The notes under the pieces were generated by a model, which was not told where the DNA came from, made no database searches, and saw nothing but the letters and a program-made list of their open reading frames with translations. Shown in pieces: positions 27,201-42,200 of a stretch of DNA of 64,000 nt (its first letter is position 1; every line of letters starts with the position of its first letter). Origin of the DNA: Agrypnia vestita (lineage: Eukaryota; Arthropoda; Insecta; Trichoptera; Phryganeidae); assembly GCA_016648135.1 (NCBI GenBank), contig JADDOH010005014.1, positions 44,649 through 108,648 of the forward strand, written 5' to 3'. A program made the position numbers and the translations under genes.

Positions 27201-30200
27201 CGATGCCGTTACATGGGTAAATATGTAAATACTTGTATTATATATCCAGGCACAACTTTCAAGTAAACAGGAGCAAAATACATTCTTAAATACGTCACAA
27301 ACACAACCTTCAGAAGCGGTTGCCTGAAGTTATGAGGTCTATTAATTTATTTGGATTAATCCTGGCATTTGTTAATGGGGGAGGCTGGTTGAATACATCT
27401 TTCGTTCAAAGAGGCTTTGTGGTTTATCTCAAGTTAATGTGTAAAATATTTAATGCACAACGTTGTATCTCGTTTTCGCATTCACATCAAAGAGACGGAG
27501 GAAATTGAAATTTTACTCGACGTTTAATTCCGTTAAGGCTGAGAATTGTTAATATCTCACTAATTGCGAATAATCATTCGCTTTAGTTGGAAACACTAAA
27601 AATATAAATAATCATTTTCTGTACGTAGATTCTAGAGGGAGGCTAAGAGGTGGAGGGTGGTTTCTTTGTTTTCCGCTCTAGGCCCTAAATAATAACGATG
27701 TATACAAAATTTTCTCGGCAAGGGGAGGTTTTGGTATCCGAAAATCTTGGGCGGGATAATTATATTTTTATTAATAAAAATAAAACACCTTGTACGGGAC
27801 CACTATTTATTGTAGTATCAACATGTTTCGAAGCCTATGGTCCTTTCATCAGGATACAAAGTACAGATATATTTTTTTGGTTTTGTTAAAGTATAGATAT
27901 TAATAAAAACAGAAAATAAATAAATTTGAGTTGAAAAATTAATTAAAAACTAATATGAAAACAATTGTTAAAGCTTACTTCATTTTCCATCGGATCCTGG
28001 AGTGTAATGAAAAATAATTTGGAATAGATGACATTTAATATAATACACTTTATAAACTAATGTTATCCTCAGAGGATCCCCAATTGTAGTAAAGCGAAAT
28101 TTGGTAGACATATACAATGTGGGGTATTAAAGCAAAAGTAGCAGTATCCCAAAAAAAATTTGAGCGCATGAAAAGGAAGAAGAAAAAATAAGAAAAGGAA
28201 GAAAGAAAAAGGAATTGAATTCAGTTATCGAGGTTTACTAATTTGTAATGCACTGAATTCAAAACAAAGCCTATAAATTTATAAGAAACATGATTTTTGA
28301 TAGATACCTGCATAAAATCTAGAATAAGTACATTTTCTGAATTCAAAACATTTTTCAATTTCTTGGATATGCCTTTGCTTTTATACCCAACATTTGTACA
28401 TAGAATAGAAAGTCACATAAATTGTTTAGTGTCACAAATGAATACCATTTAAGGCATCATTAGTAATCCGATCTAAGATTAAGAAAAATCAGACAATAAT
28501 TTTAAGAATCATATTTTGTTCTACATAATATTTTTCTGTTAACATAAATAATAATATAAAAAGATATTTGATGCATTCGCAAAAAAAAATTGATGCTTAA
28601 AACAAAAGAAAAGTACCTAAAATTCGCTCAGATAGTATTAAATACTTTGAAAATTTATTATCATATTAAAATAAATCATGTAATATTTTTGCTAGAAATT
28701 TATTCTCCAGAATAGTTTATGGTGCAAACGTCTTCACGTTAACTAACTTTGATTTTAAAAAGTTTCAAACAATAATATCATAAATTAAGCAAGAGAGGAA
28801 ACTTCGTTAGTATTCTCCTGTACCTTATAATATTCTGTGATAATATTCTGGTCATGCAAGTTCTGTGCCTCCAATAGATATACCTATATGTATTTATGAT
28901 AATACATGAGCATATATTAAAATAAATTATATTGATACACATTCTATGATTGTGTTGATTTTATATTTAAAAAATCATATATACATAAAATGCATCAGTA
29001 ATAATTCAAAGCGATTGAGTCTAGAATTAATAAATATATTTTACTATTATTGAGAGATTTGGAAGTTACTTTGTGGTGCAACATTTAATTTTTTTTAATA
29101 GAAATGCGAAGACGGAGTACGTGCACATCAATATTGTTACTATTTTCAAACTAAACTAAATGCTTGTGCTATGAAAATAGGACTAACTTGCTGGTATGCA
29201 GTGAGATCTCAACCCGCGATCTTTGGATTACGAGGCGAGAGTGCTAACCACAAGACCACTTGAAATATATTTTTTTAAGGTTTTTTGTTACTTATTACTT
29301 CTGTTTCAAGAAGAGCAGTCTTTTTCATCAGGAATGGTTAAAAACTAGCATAACATATACAAAATGATATCAATCTATTCAGGTTGGTCAGGGAGCCACA
29401 CAGTGGGGACGGTTTGTTTTTTTGTTATTTATTTCCACCTTCTCTGATCTAAGAGCTGTTTACGTTTATGAACAAAAATAACCTCCCTCCAATTTAAATT
29501 AAAAAATATTTATAAGGTTTTAATATGTTAAGATAAAGGAACAACCTTCACCTACAACTAGGAAAACTAATACTGAAATACAATGGGTGAACTCCAGGAG
29601 AAAAATTTAACCAAATTACTGACAAAACATTGCGCCGTTTTCTAGAGAGATAGGTAGAGGGTAAGAAATGACGCACTCTTCTGTTCTGGCACACAATTAT
29701 TGCACCATCTCTTTTCATACATCTTCTAATTACATTCTTCATTTTTGGACGTTTCTAACAGGACTATACTCCAATATTTAATTTATCTGACCATGCCAGG
29801 TAAGAGGACTCTGTTACTGCTGCCTACAATATTAAATATAATGTGATATAATAATAATAATATAATTCAACACTGCAAAAATATAGATGATTATATAATA
29901 GCAGTAAAAATTAATCGGTTGTCGACTTGTGCTTATTCCTTCCGTTGAACTGCTTTAGCGGGTGCTTCGCTACTAATAAAACTAGTTGTGTTGTGTCTAC
30001 ACAAAATACAAGAATTGAAATCAAAAAACAATTTAATATTGTTTCAATTTATAACATTTTTTATATGTTCACGCTTTCATCACATGTAACTTTTAATTTA
30101 TATACTTTACCTTGTTTCCACTTTTGTTGAATTTGAGTTCACAAAATATTATGTATTTCTCAGTTGTTACTTCATGTATTGCTTTTTCATGTGTCCTTAC

Positions 30201-33200
30201 GCACTCCTTTAATATCCTTCATATATTCATTATTTACTATACAAGTTTTTATAATTTTCTCAAGTACAGGCATTTACTATCTCATAACGTACATAGGTAC
30301 AATGTGTATTTCCGGTAATGTGTAATTTTGATGGATGCAAACTAATGTATACTTTGTTGACGGGGCCCGCCTATGATAATTTAATATATATTAAATATTT
30401 AAAAAATTTTCGTATTAAATATTCCACATAAATATTTGAAAGAAAGCCAAAATTTGTAGAACCTCCCATCAATATTCAAAGCATTCCCGAGATGGAAATA
30501 ATTATCTCTCCAAAGATTTTTTGATTCATTTCAATAAACTTGAGGCTTAAAAAAATCTTAGTAATTTAATATATTTTTAAAGTTTCCTGCTCGCAACATC
30601 GTCTTTCGCGCATTGTAATGTCTCTCACGTTCACCAGCAAAATCAGTTGAAATAGTTTCTATAGCGCACTTAAACTCTTAAAATAATTTTTCTTCTTGTG
30701 AAATATTTCTCGCAATTCTGAAACTAACTCAAAACGATTTTTTTAAATGTGTTAACAACGTTACTCTTTTTTGTCTTTTCAATGTTTGTTTTATTATTGT
30801 TATTAAATTATCTTGTTAAAAAATATATTTAAAAAATTTCCATCCTCATCAGTTTTAATGTAATTTTGATTTAGATTGTATTAAAAATGGTGTTAGACTG
30901 TATTGCTGTTTGAGGTACAGTTAACTTTGCAAAGCAGTTTACTGCATTTATCGTTGATTTTACTAATCAAGAAACTCAACTACCTTTTAGTTTAATAGGA
31001 CGTCGTTCGTTGACAAATTCTTCGAGCAGAATACAACTAATATAACTCAACATTACCTTCAATGTTATTTTGATTAGATTTGATAAAAGGATCTAATATT
31101 TTATTTTTATTAAAAAGACAAAACAATCACAGACAAAAACCCTTTTTTGATATAACATTTTTGAGAGTTCCGTAATTATTTTTCCCGTAAGCCTAAATAA
31201 TGCCATTTTAAATTTATTCTTTTTTATCAGCGAAATAAGAAAATATATGTTAAATGTGACGAAGGTTGAATTGTGCAAGGGGCTTTTGTGGGTGGAAGAG
31301 GATGCACGGATCAGATCTTCTCTCTACGAGTGTTGACGGAAAAGTTTTTAGCGAAAAACCAAAAACTTTTCTGTGCATTTGTAGATCTGCAAAAGGCTTA
31401 TGATAGAGTTATAAGAGGAAGTTATTTTGATTGTATGCTGTTTACTATACGCGGATGATGTAGTATAAATGGCAAATAACGAACAGGTATTAGAGTCTAG
31501 TAAGCAGGATGTATGATGTATGCAAGGAAAGTGAACTTATTATGAACGAAAATTCAAAAGTGATGGTATTCGAGAAAGAGGAAAGTAAGGCAACCTGTAG
31601 AATTTTTGTAGGTACTGAATGTTTTGAACAGTTAGATGAGTTTGTGTACTTGAGAAGTAAATTCGACAGAAGAGGGAATGTTGAGAAAGATATCAAGAGG
31701 AGAGTGACTGCGGGGAATAGGGTGAACGGTGCTTTGAACGCTTTTAATAGAAATACGTCTACCGAGGCAAAACTAGCGGTACATAATGGAATTCTGGTAC
31801 CAACACAGTTTTATGGAAGCGAAGCCTGGAGCTGGCAGAAGAGGAACGAAAATAGATTGAATGCAGTGGATATGAGATCCCTCAGACGAATGTGTGAAAA
31901 ATCAATTTATTATAGAGTAAAGAATGCAGATATTAGGAATGAATGTAAAGCTGTTCTTAGCATAATTACTAGAATTAAAAAAGGGTCGCTCAGATGGCTT
32001 GGGCATGTTGAGCGAATGAATAAAGAAAGAATGACAAGAAAGATAATAATGCAAGTATTGATGGCGTCAGAAGGAAGGGCGACCGCGGAAGACGTGGCAT
32101 GACCAGATTAAACAGATACTGGAAGATGGTCCCGTTAGAATCCTCAACAACCAGCGAGCTTGCATGCGAAGATGTATGAATGTGGATGAGGCGAGAGTTG
32201 TACGTCAGGACAGAAGAGTGTGGCGCTTTACCCTCTCTGCCTACCCTCACGGGGAAACGACGCGATGGTAAGTAAGTAAGTTAAATTTTGTTTCGGTGAA
32301 TTATTTTACTTAAGACTAGCTGGTCGTATCCGGCGTTGCTCGTAAGGGATAAAGTAAAAAATAAGTTTGTGAGGAGAAACAAAAGTTCCCCTATTTCCAT
32401 TTACATAATCTAGGGTGGAATGGATGGGATGTACAGGAGGAGAATGTAGACTATTATTGCCACCAGGTCCTGAAGAATATGTATGCGAGATTCGGTAGAA
32501 CAGAACAGATTTGCATTGAAATTATATCAGAGCGAGAAGAAGGGGTAAAGCGGGAGGATGAAAATGTCGCCTTAGTTACCCGCCGGGTCTTAAAGAATAA
32601 ATATACAAAATTTGGATCAGATCGGTCGAACGGTGCAGAATTGCATGGAAAATATATCAGGAGTTTGAGAAGGGGAAGGGTAAAGGAGGAGGAAAGAAAT
32701 ATTATTATCTATATAAGCCGCCGGGTCTAAAGAATAAGTATGTAAAATTTTACTCAGAATGGACAAACGGTGTAGATTTGTACAGAAAATATATCATGAA
32801 AAGGGTGGGGTGAAGGGGGAGGGGGGAATGTTACCCGCCGGGTCTTAAAAATAAGCAAGAAAAATATGGGTCAGATCGGTCAAACAGAAGAGATTTGCAT
32901 AGAAAATATATCAGTGGGAGGGGTAAAGTGAGGAGGAGAAATGTTACTTATGCTATCCGCTAGGTTCTGAAAATTTATCATAGACTACATACATAAATGT
33001 CCTTTGTTTTAAAATATCGCGATATGATAGGCTGCACCTCCTCATCGATTCAAATGTTTTATTTAAGCAAAGACAACCGAATGTAATCAACCAATTTGAA
33101 TTCGGAAAATGTTAGGTACCTAATCTGAATATTTATCAATATTGAAAAGGTAAGTATCGGCGCCTTTTTTCAAATAATTTGTGCGAATTCGAATGGAACT

Positions 33201-36200
33201 TTGTCAAAATTTCAATATTAAAGAACTTAAGAATATTTAACATTTTTATTTATATAAATAAATAGTAGGTATATAAGCAGAAGTAAGTATACAAAAACAT
33301 TTTCGTATTCGAATGCAATGTTGAGTCAAAATTTCAAAGCAATCTGTGAAGAACTTTCAGAGATTACCGATTTTGTACAAACGAATATTTGCATTTTTAT
33401 TCATATAGAAGATTTAATAATTTACTATAACAATGTTTAATTAATTTCCCCAGCACGATAAATAATTATCAGTTAATTTATAAATATTAAATTGTTGACT
33501 ATTTAATTATTATAATATCACCCAATATCATAAATTATCTAAGAAAAAGAGCCTGGCCTTTTGAAGATCAGTAAACTTTTATTCATTCATGCATTCAATA
33601 TTTTGTTTGAAATTAATAAAATAAATTCGATTAGCCAAAACCCTAAGTGGCCATGAATTAATTGAAATGTTTGTATCTCTGTAATGGTTGACAAAAGGTA
33701 ATTGTAGCTTGAAAATTTTCTACTCATAGGAATCTATCTGTAAAGAATTGTGAAATAGCTCTGTTACACCCTGTATAATCATTAACTAAAACGTCAAAGT
33801 AGTATTGATAAAGATATTTTTCCCATTCATCCAGATATATCTCTAATAAGATTATATAAGGCATGTATAAAAAATAATATAAGAAGTTAGCGAGTAAGAA
33901 CCTGCGCAAAAAATATGCCCTTCAAAACGTACGACCCTTGATAATGGCTTTTTGTAGTCTGAAAGTCTCGTAGTTTCATAGTAAAAAAAAGTAAATAATT
34001 ATTTTACTGCTGTCTCGGTTCATCTGTTCTCAGTCACATGGTACCAGTCTTTTTTGCTGGCCTAATAATGTAATTGGTTTTGTCCGTTTTTATAAAGATA
34101 CACCATTTAACTTTATTCTTGGTTTACGACTTTTTAGAGAGAGTAAATTTATTTATAGCTAAGTATAGAACGAACATTGCGTTGGATGATGTTATCATAA
34201 GTGTAATTTATAGTACAGTTATCAGTATTAATTTCAATATAAAAATGTAATGATAAATTTAAAAAATATTTTATATTATTGCTTGTAAAAATATATTACT
34301 TTTGTTCTACTACAAAGAGGATTTAAAAAATTAAGCTGTGACTGATTATGAAGTTTATTCTAGTTTATACGTTCATATATTTATATTTATGTGTATCATT
34401 ACATATATTTCAAGAATTCAAATAAACTAGGGATTATTATTTTAATTTGAATTCTTGAGTTCATTAATTACAATTAAAAGTTAAAATTCTGTTTGTATGT
34501 ACGTGTATGAAATATTTTATTCTAATTTGTAAAAAACTTCATAGAATGAAAGTTTCTTTGAAATTTTATATGCAATATAAATACGTAGGCTTACGATACC
34601 ACCATAAAATTAATAATCGATCATTCTCATTTGTCGCCAAGTGGAAAGAAACGTATAATTGAAATTAGTCCCATTCAGATTTAATTATCTTTTTTTTAAA
34701 TATTTTTATTTAACGATCTTCGAAAAATATAACACATGTTTGCCGCAGTTAATGATATAAAATATCTATACTAATAGGTAAATGTATACAGTCGGTTACA
34801 GCATGACCTTAGTTTAAGCCTACTGCACGCTTTTAAATGTTAAAAGTTATAAATACTTTTTGTCGATTGAAGATTTTTGTTTCAGTTATTCGGTAATTTT
34901 CTAAAACCAAGTAATCAATTTAAGCCAGATTAGTCAGGACTATATTTCATACTCAAACATATATGGATAGGTGCAAAATAATAAAGTTTTTTTTGTACCC
35001 AAAATAATTGATTCGCTTTCCAAATATATTATATGAAAAATATATTATAGAAACCAAATCATTTTAAGATTGCAATTAAAATTGGAAGGTGCATGTAAAA
35101 AATGGTCACCTTTTCACGATTTATGTCCAGAGTAAGGTACATTCACCCCCATGACGTGTATCCTGTCCTAATACTATTCACTTAATGTTATTATAAATTG
35201 AACAATGCAATCATTAATTATCTGAGTGATTTAAACTGTGCATGTCAAGTCTTTACGTATTTATTTATTCAATAAACTAGCATCAATATAAAATCCTCAA
35301 TTTAAGAAGTGCCGAACGTTTCCTTAGCATGGGTAGCCCAGTGAGAAATTCGTACGAATAAATTAATAAACCAATGACTTTTAAACGACATATTTAACGG
35401 TAACTGGTTGCGGATATTTTATACGAACCGAATGTTTTTTGAATGAGAAACGATTCTCGAGGTTTCGTTCAGTCCGCCCTCTACCTCCGCGGGTAAAGGT
35501 CGTCCTCCTGATGATGTCCTATAAGCATTCAACGAAACGTCGAGAATCGTTTCTCGGAAAAACATACGGTTTGTATAAAATATCCACAATGAGTTACAGT
35601 TAAATACAATGAAGATTCTTACGTCATTTTAACATCAATGAAAAATAGACTTAACTACGAGAGATATGTGTATGTTTTATGGATTATTATCAATATTTTG
35701 TGATATAAATCTGTTGTTTATTTTATCTTACATTTTACGTGCTATAATTTTCATTAATATGATATCTAGTTTTATTTTATCAAGGCTTTGAAGTCACCAC
35801 ATTTTTTTTTCATAGATACTTCATGGAGAAAGCTCTGACGATTGGACGTTACAAATCAAATACGTGCAGAAGCGAGACAACGGGACATATGAATGTCAGG
35901 TATGTAATATATTTTGTAACATTATATTTTTATTCAATAGACTAGACGAACATAACATTTATTAATCTTTATGTTCATCTAGTGACGATTTAACGATTAT
36001 ACGAGTTTAAACGATTTTCAGAAAATCTGAGATTAATTTAAAGTTAATGAAGCAGTTCAGTTCATTCCCTGAATAATATTAAAACCTTAATTAATTAAAA
36101 ATGTACTTCATGAAAAACGTTCAAAAAATGCGACAAAGATTATACTTTTGTGGAATATTAAGCTAAAAGATTACATCAATTTTAACATACATTTTTTAAA

Positions 36201-39200
36201 TAACTTGACGAAAATATTAACTGGTACCGACGTAATGATCCATTATATTATATATAAATATAATAAAATTTGCTTTCATGGATAAAAAAATAGTTTTTTT
36301 AATTGATAAATATAGTGGTTACTTTGTGGTTAAATACGATTGTTTTAATTTTTACTTGAACATTATTTTGTACACACGTTGTCAATTTGTCCTTACTATA
36401 GTTTCAAGATGAGTTGTCTATTTCATCACCAGGTGTTAATAATAACTAATTAAAACACCGATTTTTCAACTTATTTGAGTAGAAGGGTTGGAAGAAATGA
36501 ATGGAAACGTTTTTTGATCGTTAATGGGAATCTGGAAAGTAAAAACAAAGTGTTGGGAAACGTGACATTTATTGACATTTTCTCGGACCGGAGACTTATA
36601 CGGTTTCTGAATGGTTCAAATAATAATCTTTACAAGGTAGTGGAGATATTATTATTTCTGGGGCATAATGTTAGAAGGACCTGTGTAAGATTTTGGTCAA
36701 AATGAGGTAGACATCAAAAAGTAAATCTAAATTACTATTATTACAGGGGTACTTTCTTTTAGCTCTTATTCTAAATAAATATTTTCCAAACCCAGATGAT
36801 TATCATGTGTATGTTGAAATTTATTTATATATATTTTTATGGGAAGCATTCAATCTTCACATCTGAATAATTAACTTTTTTGACAAAGCCACTTATAGCA
36901 TTAAGCTCCAGATTTATGAATATTTAATGAATGATCAGTTTCAATTTTATTTTAAGTATACAGCGGTGGCATAGTAACTAAATGTAACTAGTGTGTGAAC
37001 ACAAAGTTCAGTCTAGTAATGAAAATAAAGTGTGATTTAGTTTAACCCGTTTTTATGTTCGTTATGTTCTCAATTTGAAGATTAAATATCAGAGGGATCG
37101 AGTTGTAAGGTAATGATTGTCCCCAAGAACAACTATAAAATATAATATATATATTGATATAAAAATATCAATGTTCAACAAGACTATCATGTTGAACATT
37201 GAGTAATAGTGCTTATTTCCTCCTTTAAATTTGTTCTAGTGATAGTTCTATAAATAAGTTAATTATGTCAAATAAATTTAAGCAGGCAGATGGGTATTTA
37301 TCAAAATAAATTAGTAAAGGCTTTCAATAAATAAGTTCAAGAAACGTAAAAATAATAATATAAATAATTAATACATGATAAATATGAGATCGGAGACGGC
37401 ACAGAGAGCTGCCGTACTCAGTGATGCCAATAGGTAAAGTGAGTGCGCTAGGGCACGGCGAGAAGCGGGGCGGATAAGCTGTCTGGGATGGCTGTGGTAC
37501 TCAGACTGTGCAGCATTTATTGTCAGGAAGTGTGTAAATTGAAGGATCATTTTAGCACGTGATTAGTTTAAACAAAGAAAAACGATGCGCTATATTTCTT
37601 ACATATGTAAAAATATGTTAAAGTAAATATATTTACGTATATATAAATAGCATACACTTTATTCATAGGTCTTACACTACAAACAAACGCTTAAATTCTT
37701 ATGTTTCAAGCTATGTTAATTAAAAAAGAAATGATTTGAATGAGGATAATTTAGGAAAGTTTTTCCATTCAACAATAATAATTAAATATTTTAATTAATT
37801 TTATTTTAAGCTCTCTTACAATTTTTGAGGACGTCTTTTGAACAAACGCAGAAAAGCCAAATACATTCGTTTGCGTTTGTTTTGAAATTTGAAGCATTCG
37901 TTTGAAAACCTTTTACCCTCTGATGCCCCAAGGCAACAGAAAACATTTTAATTAATTAATTTATTCGTTTACTTGTTTATATTCAGGATGCTCCTAAATA
38001 TAGAACTTTTATGATCAAAATATTGTTACACTTTTTAATATTTTGTAGAAACAGGTGGTTTGAATTAAAAAACAGCGATTTTCATCGGGAAGAAAATACT
38101 GTAATTTTATATTTGTGTGTTCCTGACATATCTAAGACATGTATTATTCCATATCTAGTAAATAATTATATTAATTATTAAAATATTCATAAATAGTTCC
38201 GAATAGGTAGAAAAATATTAAAAAATCTTCCCGTCAGAGAACTAAACCCAGAACTCTCGCTTGATAGGTGGGGTTTCTAACCATTGTATTATAATTGGGT
38301 GTCAATGAGACGTTATAATATACATACACGTATAAATATTTTAAGTTTCTTAGTAATTAAGCTCACCAATTGTATTTATTTTGTACATGTTTTTACTTAG
38401 CCTTCATTCTTAGTCAGCAAAAAATCTGGTAATCAATATTTGATCCAAAAAATAAAATAATAAACATTTATAAATTTCCGATGATAATACAATAAACATT
38501 TATAAATTTTACAAAACCAGTTTATTTATTCCAAATGATAGTAGATTTCTATATCCATGTAAAATTTTCATGTGATAAACCTATATCAAAATATAAATCA
38601 ATGCCTTTAATTCTAAGACTAAAAATCAACATTAAAATAAAATGCTGCTTTTATTTACGTTCTTGTATGATAATTAGATACAACAGTACATCAGTACATG
38701 CTCAGTGCACACAACTGTACAGTAAAAGTCTTTATATTTTCAAAAAAAATTTTTTTTTAAATAGATGCGAACACGGAATACGTGATACATTGATATTCTT
38801 ACTATTTTCGAACTAAGCTAAACGCTTGTGCTATGAAAATAAGACTAACTTGCTGGTCTGGAGTGAAATTCGAACCCGCGACCTTTGAATCACGAAGCCA
38901 GAGTCCTAACCACAAGACCAACAAGCTACTCAACAAGATTGTTGGATTTCTGATTAATGGAAACCAGGTATCTATCGCAGTACAGCTAAAAGATATAGTG
39001 AGACACAAAGTAACAGTGAAAGAAATGTCTAATGCGCTATTTTTAACACAGTTTACACGTCAAATATATTAATTTTTATTAATAATAAAAATAATTTATA
39101 ATATTAATTTTTCCTAAATATTAATCAAATCTATCAAAAATTTGCTTCGCTTTAAATTTACAAAATGTACTCAAAAAATAATACATTTGGATGTTTTAGT

Positions 39201-42200
39201 AATAGACCGAGATCAGTTGAAAATATTGTTTACCTAATTGTATACTATGTAATACTAATGTAATACAGCCCAAAATCATTTCATCTATCATGGAGTATCA
39301 TTTTTTAATGGTCTTCTCAATGAAGTGAAGACGGAAAAAATTATAGAAATTTCAAAACTAAATTGAAATACCTGCTAAAAAATCAATCCCTAAAATGCCA
39401 TAATTTTTTTTTGACCAAAAACATTCAATATATACTTTTAAATGTTATTATATTATCTTTTTAATTTTTAATAAGTAATCTAATTTTTCTAGATACCTAC
39501 GTTTTATTTGTCGTACATGATATCTTTTTTCACTATTCTAATTTAATGCTACTAATGATAACATTAACAGTATACATAATTGAGAATGCCGCCCACTTTT
39601 TAACACGTGAATTAAGTTCTCTATTAAAGGTAGATAAGCGATAATATTCTCACTTTGTTAATTCAAAAAAATATATTATTTATCAACCACAAATTGAACA
39701 CTACAAAAACCAAAATAAATAAACATTATTATATTTTAATATAAGAATAAATTTTTAAAAAGTATACTTTTCGAGTAAAAATTAAATCCATTGTGTTATT
39801 TATACTCATGTTTTCTTTATTAGGTGTCTACCGGGATTGGATTATTGTCACATTACGTGAATCTCAATATCGTGGTGCCGGAAGCCTTTATCTTGGGATC
39901 CGGAGAACATCACGTGGATACAGACAGCATCATCAATCTTGTCTGCATTATTGAAAAGGTGAGGTAGCTTTGAGATTCTCCATCTGTTTGATCTATATTA
40001 TTACATTGGATTGAAATTAATAACAGCTTTGAAAAATTCTACCATTTAAAAAAAAATCATAAAATCTTTATTGAGGCATCATTATTACAGTTTACATTAG
40101 TATATTTGTTTGTTATATTTAATCACATACGTTCCGCAAATTTAAGCATTGTGTTTAGTTGTCTATACGGAGGTTACAAAGCCAAAAGGGCGTTAGTGAT
40201 TATTTAGAGGAGAGCGAATCAAAGTTCTGTGAATCTGGTTTTGTCAATGTTTCTCATATTATTAAACGATTTCCATATTTTTTACTCCAATTTACGTATG
40301 GAAATCGTTTAATAATACAAGAAATATTGAAAAAATTAGATTGACAAAACATTATTTTGCCTTCCTGTAAAGTTTTAAATAATCTCTAACGCTCTTTTGG
40401 CTTTCTAACCTCGATATATATCTACTTGATTTTCCCGAATTTAAAAAAACATAGTAAAAACCTCCAAGGAAAAAACGGCCGGCTGCGCGTCGCATGAACG
40501 CATTACCAAGAATTTACCATAATTACATCATTTTCTGTGTAAGTGTACAAATATAATAATTGTTTGTCATATGTAAAATAAATATTCTCGTACAACTTGA
40601 AAATTTTCTTAATTTTTGTTACATAATTTTTTTTAATTACTTAAATACGTAATAAATAAATGATTAAATACATTTTGGGATACGACTGCTATAAGAAATC
40701 TCGCCGGAAATTCATTATGTTGGGCCGGGGCAAGCGAGTGGTTTTAATGAGACTGTCTGATAAATAAGATCTCCAAGCCAATTTCATATTACATCTTAGA
40801 ATACCAATGTTTGCGCACGAATTAGTTGAAAATTCGTTATCGATAATGAGAGTGATCGCAAAACCATTTTAACAATTAAATTAAATATATATTGGAAAAA
40901 AAACTGTGGTTTTCTATTCGATTCATGTTAAATATATTAAAAATGAATTTCCACAATGTTCACAGAAAGGTTTTCAACATTTACGAATTAGAAGTCTTGA
41001 TAAGTTAATTGGGATAGATCTGGACTGATATTAATGAAACTGAATATTTGGGTACAGGGAATAAGGAAACGGTTGATGTTCAGATAAGATCACAGCTTAT
41101 CTTGTTCTTGTAACGATCTTCTTTTGACTCAAAAAATTCCACCTGGTTCTGGACAAAAACATGATTCATACTCCAAAATTAACGGAAAACATGGCATCAT
41201 GATGAATCCTTTCAAACTGGAAAGATACACATACTAATATGCTCCTTAATAAGAAGGGACTTCACAGCTCACAAGATCATTTTTAGAAGGGTGGCATAAT
41301 TTTAAATCCTTATCAGAAGGCGTAACAAAAAATCTTCGCAAATCCGCGAAGCATACTCGTACAAACACAAGTCGAAGAATAATGTAAAGGCATAGATAAG
41401 AACACTTCATAGATAGGGCGCGCAGTACGCAGGGAGAGAGAAAACAAAGGAGGATGGAAAGAGGTTATTGAAGGTTTTCCTATAAAAAGGTTCTATTTGC
41501 AAAAAAAAAAATAACAGAGAGAGAAAAAGCACTTAGTGAAATAAAAAAATAAAATTTCAGTTTTTTATTTTATAATTTTCATTATTTGAATTATATCATT
41601 CAAATAAATATAATTACCAATTATGGACATTCATTTTACGATTTATTTATTTATTAATATTAAAAAGCAATTCCAGTGACGTCGTTGAGCTTTCAGAGCA
41701 CGTCATAATTGTTATTATCGGGTGAATATAGATAAATATAGAACCCTTTTCCACATTAGCCAACTTTTTGGGTCGAATTTCGGCAAGATTGTATTGAAAT
41801 CACGAAAAATAAAATACCGCATATGTGCATACTTTTTCATAGACCATTAAAAAAAATCATTTTGTGACCTAATTTTGGTACTTTGGTACCCTTTTTATAG
41901 GGACGCCTTCAATTTGTGGATGCGTAAAGATTAAACAAAAATTTTGGGTTATTCCTCTCCTCTATTTAGAATGGTTTACTACAATGTCATTTCATCCAGT
42001 TTCTCGTTATATTTTTCATAATTCGTGCTCAGTGTGAAAGCGAAATTTTAACTCACAGTAAACAGTTGTGTAATTTACCTACGCTTAAAATAAATTTGCA
42101 ATAAAAGCTTACACCGAGGACTGCTGCATTTCACGTGATTGACTTCGTTGACCACACGTGACACGGACACAAATTGTATACTTATGAATTAATCTTTTAT

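Larger units (their letters stand above)
13133..35815 (+). other. Intron 2 of the dpr12-like gene
   Basis: The intron runs from donor GTAAGA to acceptor CATAG, 22.7 kb, the longest here. It holds LINE, SINE, LTR-like and other repeat copies listed separately. In 20300-23150, 24640-25290, 25450-27690, 28400-29080, 29840-31260 and 33000-35390 I see AT-rich DNA with no supported gene. Purine-rich runs occur at 28160-28215. Confidence 0.7.
35900..39823 (+). other. Intron 3 of the dpr12-like gene
   Basis: The intron runs from donor GTATGT to acceptor TTATTAG, 3.9 kb. It contains two SINEs on the minus strand, a 13-bp hairpin and a GC-richer block (37380-37520, CTGCCGTACTCAGTGATGCC). The remaining sequence is AT-rich and I see no gene in it. 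Confidence 0.75.

Noticed and set aside
31509..32102. Host gene of 197 codons
   Set aside because: LRWLGHVERM and the upstream YADD box show a dead LINE.
32430..32990. CRISPR-like array
   Set aside because: The units are whole diverged repeats of about 110-135 bp without short identical repeats and unique spacers, and the DNA is animal nuclear sequence.
40159..40344. 61-codon frame
   Set aside because: It spans the foldback repeat and is explained by it.
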